Shown here piece after piece: positions 1 through 4,109 of a DNA stretch of 8,219 bases. A model generated the notes under the pieces. The model did not search any database. It saw only the letters and a program-made list of their open reading frames with translations, and was not told the origin of the DNA. Made by a program: the position numbers and the translations under genes. The stretch is from assembly GCA_945221685.1 (NCBI GenBank), contig CALYNN010000065.1:1-8219 (forward strand). The letters are read 5' to 3'. Positions within the stretch are counted from its first letter, which is position 1. Every line of letters begins with the position of its first letter. Source of the DNA: an uncultured Clostridia bacterium (lineage in GTDB: Bacteria > Bacillota > Clostridia > Oscillospirales > Acutalibacteraceae).

Positions 1-38
1 AATAGTATCAAACCAACCTTGCAATAATCTTACTTTAA

Positions 39-55
39 TCTTAAGATTTCGTAAG
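39..55 (+). promoter_or_regulatory. Putative response-regulator box, copy 1
   Basis: The 17-bp sequence TCTTAAGATTTCGTAAG occurs here and, in opposite orientation, exactly once more at 4066-4082, just upstream of the response-regulator promoter. It contains two tandem half-sites, TTAAG and GTAAG, separated by 5 bp. Such spacing of about one helical turn is usual for OmpR-family dimers (compare the CiaR box TTTAAG-N5-TTTAAG). A further inverted half-site, CTTAC, lies at 29-33 and is not matched at the second copy. In transcription direction it points towards the antisense-RNA promoter, whose -35 starts 37 bp downstream. It could instead serve a gene left of the window. Binding by the regulator at 3339-3998 is inference. 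Confidence 0.45.
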
Positions 56-92
56 TTTTGAAAATATGTTTGTTTACAAAGAAAATTGTTTG

Positions 93-121
93 TTGACAAA
101 ATTACAAATTGACAGTATAAT
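93..121 (+). promoter_or_regulatory. Perfect consensus sigma-A promoter for the antisense RNA
   Basis: TTGACA at 93-98 and TATAAT at 116-121 are separated by exactly 17 bp, so both hexamers and the spacing are ideal. A second TTGACA at 109-114 has no matching -10 and is not needed. Predicted transcription starts near 128. The RNA is not preceded by or followed by a convincing plus-strand reading frame with a ribosome binding site, and it runs antisense to the small toxin gene at 209-310. That is the expected arrangement for a strongly expressed type I antitoxin RNA. Confidence 0.8.
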
Positions 122-123
122 AT

Positions 124-159
124 AAATGAACAAGGAGCTATCCGATAGACGGTTAGCCC
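124..159 (-). terminator. 3' hairpin of the toxin mRNA (weak terminator)
   Basis: On the minus strand GGGCTAACCG (159-150) pairs with CGGATAGCTC (144-135) across a 5-nt loop, followed by CTTGTTCATTT. The stem has one A-A mismatch and one G-U wobble on the minus strand. The same wobble would be an A-C mismatch on the plus strand, so the hairpin suits the minus transcript better. The U-tract is interrupted, so termination is probably partial. The 3' arm of this region can alternatively pair with the mRNA 5' leader (366-394). Confidence 0.45.
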
Positions 160-221
160 ACAAAAGTAAGAAAAGTAATCGTCCTACTGTTTGCAGACGT
201 GAGGGCGGTTACTTCTTTTTT
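128..221 (+). ncRNA. Predicted antisense RNA (type I antitoxin RNA)
   Basis: A transcript of about 95 nt is bounded by the consensus promoter at 93-121 and the intrinsic terminator at 173-221. It is complementary to the 3' end of the toxin mRNA: the last codons of the toxin, its stop and the 3' untranslated region. Its 5' part (134-156) is the complement of the mRNA 3' arm that can otherwise pair with the mRNA 5' leader, so the antisense RNA could compete for that arm or recruit RNase III. Convergent transcription over a shared terminator region resembles the txpA/ratA and par (fst) loci of Firmicutes. Ends are predicted from motifs only. Read-through to the second terminator at 398-420 would give a transcript of about 290 nt covering the whole toxin gene. 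Confidence 0.65.
173..221 (+). terminator. Intrinsic terminator of the antisense RNA
   Basis: AAGTAATCGTCC (173-184) pairs along its whole length with GGGCGGTTACTT (203-214), followed by C and six T. Two of the 12 pairs are U-G wobbles on the plus strand. On the minus strand the same positions become A-C mismatches. The structure with its T-run therefore serves the plus (antisense) RNA in particular. Read from the other strand it is an imperfect hairpin just after the toxin stop codon, followed by TTTTCTTACTTTT, and may slow the toxin transcript without fully stopping it. Confidence 0.75.
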
Positions 222-310
222 ATGCTAAATTCTAATATTAGAAAAATCAATGTAATAATTGATGTTATCACCAAGCAAAATGTAAATAAATCCTGCAAAG
301 TAATATACAT
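209..310 (-). CDS. Hol-Tox-like type I toxin, 33-residue membrane peptide
   Basis: ATG at 310 opens a 33-residue ORF starting MYITLQDLF and ending in KKK before TAA. One hydrophobic helix spans roughly residues 11-28, rich in Ile, Leu, Thr and Phe, and is followed by a basic tail: the layout of the small putative holin-like toxins (Hol-Tox) and of TxpA/BsrG-type peptides in Firmicutes. Such peptides insert into the cell's own membrane. The start is fixed by a strong Shine-Dalgarno run, AGGGGGTGAT, 7 bases upstream. That run is buried in a hairpin (318-365). The antisense RNA (128-221) covers the last codons, and the mRNA likely starts near 424 from an extended -10 promoter. Recognition rests on size, composition, context and RNA architecture; I cannot run a profile search. 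A chance short ORF is unlikely given the ribosome site and the surrounding structure. Confidence 0.72.
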   Translation of the reverse strand: MYITLQDLFTFCLVITSIITLIFLILEFSIKKK

Positions 311-317
311 AGCATCA

Positions 318-365
318 CCCCCTAACATATAAATTAGAGGGCATTGCCCTCTTTATGTTAGAGGA
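318..365 (-). promoter_or_regulatory. Hairpin sequestering the toxin Shine-Dalgarno
   Basis: In the minus transcript CTAACATA (361-354) is complementary to TATGTTAG (329-322), and an inner helix AGAGGGC/GCCCTCT (352-346 with 342-336) closes on a 3-nt loop. The outer helix extends as UCCU-type bases (365-362) against the GGGG of the Shine-Dalgarno (321-318), using U-G pairs that would be A-C mismatches on the plus strand. The ribosome site is thus locked in the nascent toxin mRNA, a recurring control in type I toxin mRNAs. Some rearrangement or processing would be required for translation. Confidence 0.65.
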
Positions 366-397
366 CTAACCGCCTACCGTTTATAGATAGCTCCAAG

Positions 398-420
398 GGA
401 ACATATTTGTTCCGTTTTTT
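398..420 (+). terminator. Short terminator hairpin facing the HK operon
   Basis: GGAACA (398-403) pairs with TGTTCC (408-413) across a TATT loop and is followed by G and six T, a compact intrinsic terminator for plus transcription. It would stop antisense-RNA read-through from entering the oppositely oriented kinase operon. In the minus direction the same hairpin lies about 10 nt from the predicted 5' end of the toxin mRNA and could protect that end. Confidence 0.6.
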
Positions 421-430
421 ATTGTGCTAT

Positions 431-439
431 ATTATATCA
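431..439 (-). promoter_or_regulatory. Extended -10 promoter of the toxin mRNA
   Basis: On the minus strand TGATATAAT (439-431) is a perfect extended -10 element (TGn-TATAAT). The -35 region (459-454, AAAATT) is poor, which is usual when the TG extension is present. Predicted start is near 424, giving a leader of about 110 nt before the toxin ATG. The TGA of the upstream 44-residue gene is part of the TG extension. A second TGATATAAT (470-462) lies inside that gene and could be an additional start point. Confidence 0.5.
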
Positions 440-571
440 ACTGTGTAAAGAAGAATTTTCTATTATATCATCAAGTTTCGCATTTAATTCTTCAACAGTT
501 AAACCTTTTTCGCCATGTTCTCTATTGTATTCTATTTGATTTAATATATCTGATAATTCTTTTGATGTCAT
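437..571 (-). CDS. Small acidic hypothetical protein, 44 residues
   Basis: ATG at 571 gives 44 residues beginning MTSKELSDILNQIEY and containing LTVEELNAKLDDII. It is charged and probably all-helical, with no signal peptide or membrane segment. The Shine-Dalgarno AAAGGGAT directly abuts the stop codon of the upstream kinase (587-589), and only 15 bases separate that stop from this start, so translation is probably coupled. Two short amphipathic helices of this kind occur in small regulatory and antitoxin-like proteins, but I do not recognise a family. Its stop codon overlaps the toxin promoter. It could be a modulator of the kinase or simply a passenger. Confidence 0.55.
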   Translation of the reverse strand: MTSKELSDILNQIEYNREHGEKGLTVEELNAKLDDIIENSSLHS

Positions 572-586
572 TATTTATACATCCCT

Positions 587-1492
587 TTATATCGTAATAT
601 ATCCATCAATATGTGGAAGGCAGATGATTATGTTCAGGCCTTCCTTTGTATTTTCTGCAGTAATTGTTCCGTGGTGCTTTTCAATAATCGCTTTTGTTAT
701 TGCAAGACCGATTCCGGCACTGTTTGGATTTGCGTTATCCGTTCTGTGAAATCTGCCAAACAGCTTTGGCAAGTCCTCGTTAGATACTCCACCACCATTA
801 TCCGATATGCTAATATTAGTTGACTTTTCACTATCGTCAATAGTTATTTCAATTTTGCCGTTATCATCTGTATGCTCGCTTGCATTTTTAACGATGTTTG
901 CAATGGCCTCATACATCCAAGCCTTATCCATACGAACATTGCTATCGCCAACAACTGTATATGTCTTGCTTGGGAACATAGGCTTGAACTCGTCAACAAT
1001 CTCATTTGATAGCTCAGCCATACTCTCAAGTTGAAAATCCATAGTATAGCTATCGTCTTTAATCTTTTCAAGGCGCAATAGCTTATATATTAAATTCTCC
1101 ATTTTCTCAATTAGGATTAGCTCTTTCTCGGTATGCTCGCTTGGGTTTGTTTCGTTATCCATTTCAACATAGAGCCTCATACCTGCAAGAGGAGTTTTAA
1201 GCTGGTGGGAAACATCGGCTATAAAATCGGTTATCTTTTTTGACTCTGCGGCGGTGTTGCTTTTTTCAAGCTCTAATCTGTTTTCCAAATCGCACACCGC
1301 GTTTTGCAGAGGAGCAAAGGAATTATCCGAGGTGCTGAATTCCACGGGAGCACCGTTTTCAAGATATTTATCTATACTTTTGGCAAGCCTTAAAATATCT
1401 CTTTTTCTCTTTATCCAAAGGAAAAGGCTTACTGCCGCGGCGGCAAGGCACACAGCGGCAACGGCAAGAAATATTATTTCACGCAAGGTCAT
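587..1492 (-). CDS. Membrane-anchored sensor histidine kinase
   Basis: 301 residues from ATG at 1492. One N-terminal membrane helix (about 6-27) leaves no room for an extracellular sensor. A linker follows (about 28-85), then the dimerisation/phospho-acceptor helix with DVSHQLKTPLAG (His96). The HATPase domain shows the N box NIVKNASEHT (Asn203), DNGGGV (231-236), FGRFHR (245-250) and SAGIGLAI (258-265). All residues needed for ATP binding and autophosphorylation are present. The start is chosen because GGGAGG (1504-1499) lies 6 bases upstream; longer GTG (1519) and ATG (1498) starts fit that site poorly. The start overlaps the tail of a lost response regulator (1479-1532). Kinases of this short-sensor type are often linked to ABC-type peptide transporters, but none is visible here. 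The nearest complete response regulator is at 3339-3998. Confidence 0.92.
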   Translation of the reverse strand: MTLREIIFLAVAAVCLAAAAVSLFLWIKRKRDILRLAKSIDKYLENGAPVEFSTSDNSFAPLQNAVCDLENRLELEKSNTAAESKKITDFIADVSHQLKTPLAGMRLYVEMDNETNPSEHTEKELILIEKMENLIYKLLRLEKIKDDSYTMDFQLESMAELSNEIVDEFKPMFPSKTYTVVGDSNVRMDKAWMYEAIANIVKNASEHTDDNGKIEITIDDSEKSTNISISDNGGGVSNEDLPKLFGRFHRTDNANPNSAGIGLAITKAIIEKHHGTITAENTKEGLNIIICLPHIDGYITI

Positions 1493-1532
1493 AGGCATCC
1501 TCCCATCTGTAGCCAACACCGATTAAGCCCAT
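1479..1532 (-). pseudogene. C-terminal remnant of an OmpR-family response regulator
   Basis: In the frame ending at TGA 1481-1479 the minus strand reads GLIGVGYRWEDAYDLA. GVGYRWED is the hallmark last beta-hairpin of OmpR/PhoB winged-helix domains. It overlaps the kinase start by 14 bases and carries the kinase ribosome site, the normal regulator-kinase overlap in such operons. An in-frame TAG at 1550-1548 and then the LRR gene (stop at 1560) cut it off, so at least 200 residues of the regulator are missing. The codons differ from the same motif in the intact regulator at 3339, so it is not a simple copy of that gene's end. Confidence 0.7.
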
Positions 1533-1559
1533 TCGCCCGGATAAGCACTAATCACTTTT

Positions 1560-2957
1560 TTATTTTACATAAACCTTAACAGCCTTGCTCCAAGAGTGGT
1601 AAACTCGTTTGTTGTTCTTTACCTTGTACGGTCGAACCCTAACATAGTAATATCTCTTAGATTTTGCTGTTTTAATTTTAGCGGAGGCATTGCTTCTGCC
1701 TTTAACATAAATTGATTTGTAGTCCCTTGAAAAATTGCTTGTGGTTGACCACATAACTTGGTATCCGCTGCAATCATAATACGCCTTGTTCCACTTTGCA
1801 TTTATTCGCTTCTTGCTATTTGACTTAACGCTGCTGAGCGTTACCATATTATGCTTTGTTTTACCGGTTATTTCCTTACTGTATCTGCAAAGTAGGCTTC
1901 TATCGCCGAATTTATGATAAGCTCTGATTTTAAACTTATATGATGTGTTATTCTTTAAGCCCGAAACCTTAAGTGTATTGGTGTTTTTATCAACATATTT
2001 GTAGGATTCATATTTCTTTGTCTTAGGATTATACTTATAAATTCTATAACCTGTTGCACCCTTTTGCTTGCTCCAGGAAAGATAAATAGCACTGTTGTTG
2101 CTACCTGTTACCTTAAAGTTAGATACAGCAGGAGGATTAGCCTCGCTTTTAGGCATTGCTTCAACCTTATATCCTAACTTTTTATAGTACTTATATGCAT
2201 CGCTATCCTTAATGCAACGAAAGACAGCATTAAATTTAGAATCGCAGGATAGCGGTAAATAACCGGATTTAATATTCACCTTTTCGCTGTAAACATTTAT
2301 CCTTTTAAGATTGGGGCATTCATAAATTGATAAGCTTGTTTGACATAAAGCTCCGGGTAATATATTTATTTCTTTAAAATTATTTGAATATGAATTTTCA
2401 AAATAATTCACATTACTTGGTAAAGTTATAGATTCCCAAGGGCAGCCTTCTATCACAAATTCCTCTAATGATTCAGGAAGCTCAAACTTCTCAAGATTAT
2501 CGCAGTAAGAAAAAGCATTAATAATTTTTTTCGTGTTCTTTCCAATCTTAACCTTTTTAAGATTATCATTGCCTAAAAATCCACCCCAAAGCTCATTTTC
2601 AGCATCTCCGAAAATATACTGAACAGAATCAGCAAATACAACCTCTTCCGGATAAATGCAATTAAAGCTATCAAATCCTACTGAAGTAATGCCTTCTGAA
2701 ATAACAAGCTTTTTCACACGAGCAAGTACAGGATAATCATTTAATAAATTTTCACATTCACCATCGCTCATATACTTGTAAGGCATATCACCTTTACCGG
2801 TAATAGTCAGAGTATTTGTTTCAAGATCAACGCTCCAAGAAAAGCCGTCAATAACGCCGTGTGTCACAATATTTTCTGCATAAGCCGAAAACGAAAATGA
2901 AAATATTGAAGTGAACAATATACAAATAGATAATATAATCGAAAGTGATTTTTTCAT
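1560..2957 (-). CDS. Secreted BspA-type leucine-rich-repeat protein with FN3 domains
   Basis: 465 residues from ATG at 2957, where a classic signal peptide begins (MKKSLSIILS, cleavage probably after SAYA, residue about 27). The upstream ATG at 2969 would put four residues before it and sits too close to AAAGGA. The mature protein begins with a BspA-like WSVDLETNTLTITGKGDM segment. Irregular leucine-rich repeats follow (about 60-230; VKKLVISEGITSVG, LKKVKIGKNTKKI, LEKFELPESLEEF), then two FN3 domains (about 272-365 and 368-465; SAIYLSWSKQKGATGYRIYKY is the first strand set). There is no LPXTG anchor or membrane tail, so it is probably released or weakly bound. Such proteins are thought to mediate adhesion or surface interaction. 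The DNA is visibly more AT-rich than the kinase and GH95 genes. It sits between an intact regulator and a kinase whose own regulator is broken. Confidence 0.85.
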   Translation of the reverse strand: MKKSLSIILSICILFTSIFSFSFSAYAENIVTHGVIDGFSWSVDLETNTLTITGKGDMPYKYMSDGECENLLNDYPVLARVKKLVISEGITSVGFDSFNCIYPEEVVFADSVQYIFGDAENELWGGFLGNDNLKKVKIGKNTKKIINAFSYCDNLEKFELPESLEEFVIEGCPWESITLPSNVNYFENSYSNNFKEINILPGALCQTSLSIYECPNLKRINVYSEKVNIKSGYLPLSCDSKFNAVFRCIKDSDAYKYYKKLGYKVEAMPKSEANPPAVSNFKVTGSNNSAIYLSWSKQKGATGYRIYKYNPKTKKYESYKYVDKNTNTLKVSGLKNNTSYKFKIRAYHKFGDRSLLCRYSKEITGKTKHNMVTLSSVKSNSKKRINAKWNKAYYDCSGYQVMWSTTSNFSRDYKSIYVKGRSNASAKIKTAKSKRYYYVRVRPYKVKNNKRVYHSWSKAVKVYVK

Positions 2958-3055
2958 ATAAATCCACATATCCTTTCATGTTATAAATAGATTAATTTAA
3001 AATTCCTAACACCTTATTGTAGCCGAATAAGGCATATAATGTGTTTTAAGCCATC

Positions 3056-3234
3056 TCAAAATTTTACCTTAGTCAAATTTTTTAGGTAATACACATCGCA
3101 CAGATTTCCAAACTTATCGTAATAAGCAAATTCATCCGTTTCAAATTCATCATCAGCATATACCACAAATAAATTTGACGATAAAACTAATACCAACAAT
3201 ATAAACACACAAAATAATTTTTTATTTTCTTCAA
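3056..3234 (-). pseudogene. Short secreted-protein ORF, probably frameshifted or partial
   Basis: One minus-strand frame ends at TGA 3058-3056 and reads FCVFILLVLVLSSNLFVVYA followed by an acidic, aromatic tail of about 32 residues (ADDEF...KVKF). This looks exactly like a signal peptide and its mature start, but the frame has no ATG. A TTG at 3234 gives MKKIKN in the neighbouring frame, and a one-base change in the A6 run would join the two into a normal lipid-free signal sequence. A GTG at 3208 (50 residues) is the only in-frame start that keeps part of the hydrophobic stretch. It lies directly behind a good promoter (3277-3310) and 98 bases ahead of the LRR gene. I do not recognise the mature part. 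Confidence 0.35.
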
Positions 3235-3276
3235 ACTCTCTCTAATTAATTATTATTTTGTTGTATTTATAATTTT

Positions 3277-3310
3277 ATAATATGCCGTCATTAACTAAAA
3301 GTCAAGTCAA
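3277..3310 (-). promoter_or_regulatory. Promoter for the secreted-protein/LRR unit
   Basis: On the minus strand TTGACT (3305-3300) is followed after 17 bp by TATTAT (3282-3277). A tandem copy of TTGACT (3310-3305) overlaps it. Transcription would start near 3270 and cross the small ORF at 3056-3234 into the LRR gene. The region between the response-regulator stop (3339) and this promoter has no convincing terminator. Confidence 0.6.
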
Positions 3311-3338
3311 AAACGGAGCAGGATTTTATAATCAAAGG

Positions 3339-3998
3339 TTAATTGTCCTTCCATCTGTATCCCACGCCGCGAACAGTAACAATATGCTCTGCTCCTATCT
3401 TCTCACGCAGTCGGCTTATATGAACGGAAAGGGTATTATCGTCGATAAAATTATTGTTATCGTCCCAAATATTATTGAGCAGCGTTGCGCGTGTAACGAT
3501 TATTCCGCTGTTTCTTATAAGGGTAGAAATAATTTGAAATTCAATAGGAGTAACAAAAATATTTTCGCCGTTTCTTTTTACTGTCATATTTTCGGAATCA
3601 ACGGTAATATCACTGCTTTTATACACCGTGCCGCCCTTGCGCCTTATCAGCGCTCTTACGCGTGAAAGCAGCTCAAGAAGCTTAAACGGCTTTGTAACAT
3701 AATCATCGGCGCCGCTGTCAAGTCCGCGGACAATCTGTAGTTCGTCGTCGCAGGCAGTTAAAAACAAAACAGGAGTATTTATGCCCTTACTGCGTATATT
3801 TACGCAAAGGTCGAGACCGCTTCCGTCCGGCAGCATTACATCAAGAATGATAAGAGCAAATCTTTTAGAATATATTATTTTTTCTGCTTCGGTTAAAGAG
3901 GATGCCGCTGTTACGCAGTAGCCCTCCTTTTGCAGAATTTCGCAGAGTCCGTCTCTTAAGAACATATCGTCTTCCAATATAAAAATACTGTCGTTCAC
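3339..3998 (-). CDS. OmpR/PhoB-family response regulator
   Basis: 219 residues from GTG at 3998 (VNDSIFILEDDMFLRDG). The receiver domain (about 3-115) shows the acidic pair Asp10/Asp11, the phospho-acceptor Asp53 in LIILDVMLPDGSG, Thr81 in LFLTA and Lys103 in YVTKPF, so it should be phosphorylated normally. The winged-helix domain (about 125-219) ends in TVRGVGYRWKDN. GTG is preferred over the longer reading from 4031 because the receiver fold begins just after it and AAGGGCGG lies 7 bases upstream. No kinase follows: downstream are a promoter, a short ORF and the LRR gene. The only kinase in view is at 587-1492, which lacks its own regulator. A putative binding box (4066-4082) upstream of its promoter suggests autoregulation. 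Confidence 0.92.
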   Translation of the reverse strand: MNDSIFILEDDMFLRDGLCEILQKEGYCVTAASSLTEAEKIIYSKRFALIILDVMLPDGSGLDLCVNIRSKGINTPVLFLTACDDELQIVRGLDSGADDYVTKPFKLLELLSRVRALIRRKGGTVYKSSDITVDSENMTVKRNGENIFVTPIEFQIISTLIRNSGIIVTRATLLNNIWDDNNNFIDDNTLSVHISRLREKIGAEHIVTVRGVGYRWKDN

Positions 3999-4021
3999 AA
4001 AATCGCCGCCCTTCGACCTTA

Positions 4022-4050
4022 ATAATAGCACAACAAAAAAATCCTTTCAA
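4022..4050 (-). promoter_or_regulatory. Promoter of the response regulator
   Basis: Minus-strand TTGAAA (4050-4045) and TATTAT (4027-4022) are separated by 17 bp, and TGC before the -10 adds an extended element. The predicted start near 4015 leaves a leader of about 17 bases carrying the ribosome site. The -35 lies inside the terminator stem (4043-4051), and the 17-bp box ends 15 bp upstream of it, a normal position for an activating OmpR-family dimer. Confidence 0.65.
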
Positions 4051-4091
4051 CACTATAAGGATATTCTTACGAAATCTTAAGAGTTGAAAGG
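4035..4091 (-). terminator. Intrinsic terminator after the AraC-type gene
   Basis: On the minus strand CCTTTCAAC (4091-4083) pairs perfectly with GTTGAAAGG (4051-4043). An inner helix, CTTAAG with CTTATAG and one bulged base, can extend it, and A plus seven T follow (4042-4035). It lies 19 bases after the AraC-type stop codon. The same DNA holds the response-regulator box in its loop side and the -35 in its 3' arm, so transcription coming from upstream would run through the regulator's control region. Confidence 0.75.
4066..4082 (-). promoter_or_regulatory. Putative response-regulator box, copy 2
   Basis: Minus-strand TCTTAAGATTTCGTAAG is identical to bases 39-55. TTAAG and GTAAG half-sites are spaced by 5 bp, and the box ends 15 bp upstream of the response-regulator -35. 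Both copies have the same orientation relative to the promoter that follows. Self-binding by the regulator is the simplest reading; here the sequence is also part of a terminator hairpin, which copy 1 is not. Confidence 0.5.
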
Positions 4092-4109
4092 AGAATAGCA
4101 TATTTACCT

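Larger units (their letters stand above)
134..394 (-). repeat. Inverted repeat closing the toxin mRNA (5'-3' interaction)
   Basis: Arms at 386-394 and 366-378 match arms at 134-142 and 144-156. In minus-strand RNA the first pair forms 9 Watson-Crick pairs (GGAGCTATC with GATAGCTCC). The second forms 13 continuous pairs, two of them G-U. A 7-nt bulge (379-385) faces a single base (143). On the plus strand those two positions are A-C mismatches, so the fold is tuned for the toxin mRNA. Pairing of mRNA leader and tail around the toxin ORF recalls the fold-back of hok mRNA; whether it represses translation or guides decay is inference. Confidence 0.6.

Noticed and set aside
126..332. Plus-strand 68-codon ORF across the toxin locus
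   Set aside because: It lacks a proper ribosome site, is rich in residues created by the hairpins and lies wholly antisense to the better-supported 33-residue toxin; it is more likely non-coding RNA.
1510..1562. Hairpin-like GATTA...TAATC sequence after the LRR stop codon
   Set aside because: The stem is interrupted and is followed by GGTGTTGG instead of T, so termination between the LRR gene and the kinase is not supported.
2955..2969. Upstream ATG (2969) as the LRR protein start
   Set aside because: It begins only one base after AAAGGA, and the MKK at 2957 is the normal beginning of the signal peptide.
3012..3032. Perfect 7-bp hairpin CCTTATT/AATAAGG between the short ORF and the LRR gene
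   Set aside because: No T-run follows on either strand and it is short, so I do not call it a terminator; it may be a leader structure or chance.
3282..3665. Plus-strand ORF opposite the response regulator
   Set aside because: It is a shadow of the regulator gene, with no ribosome site and no recognisable domain.
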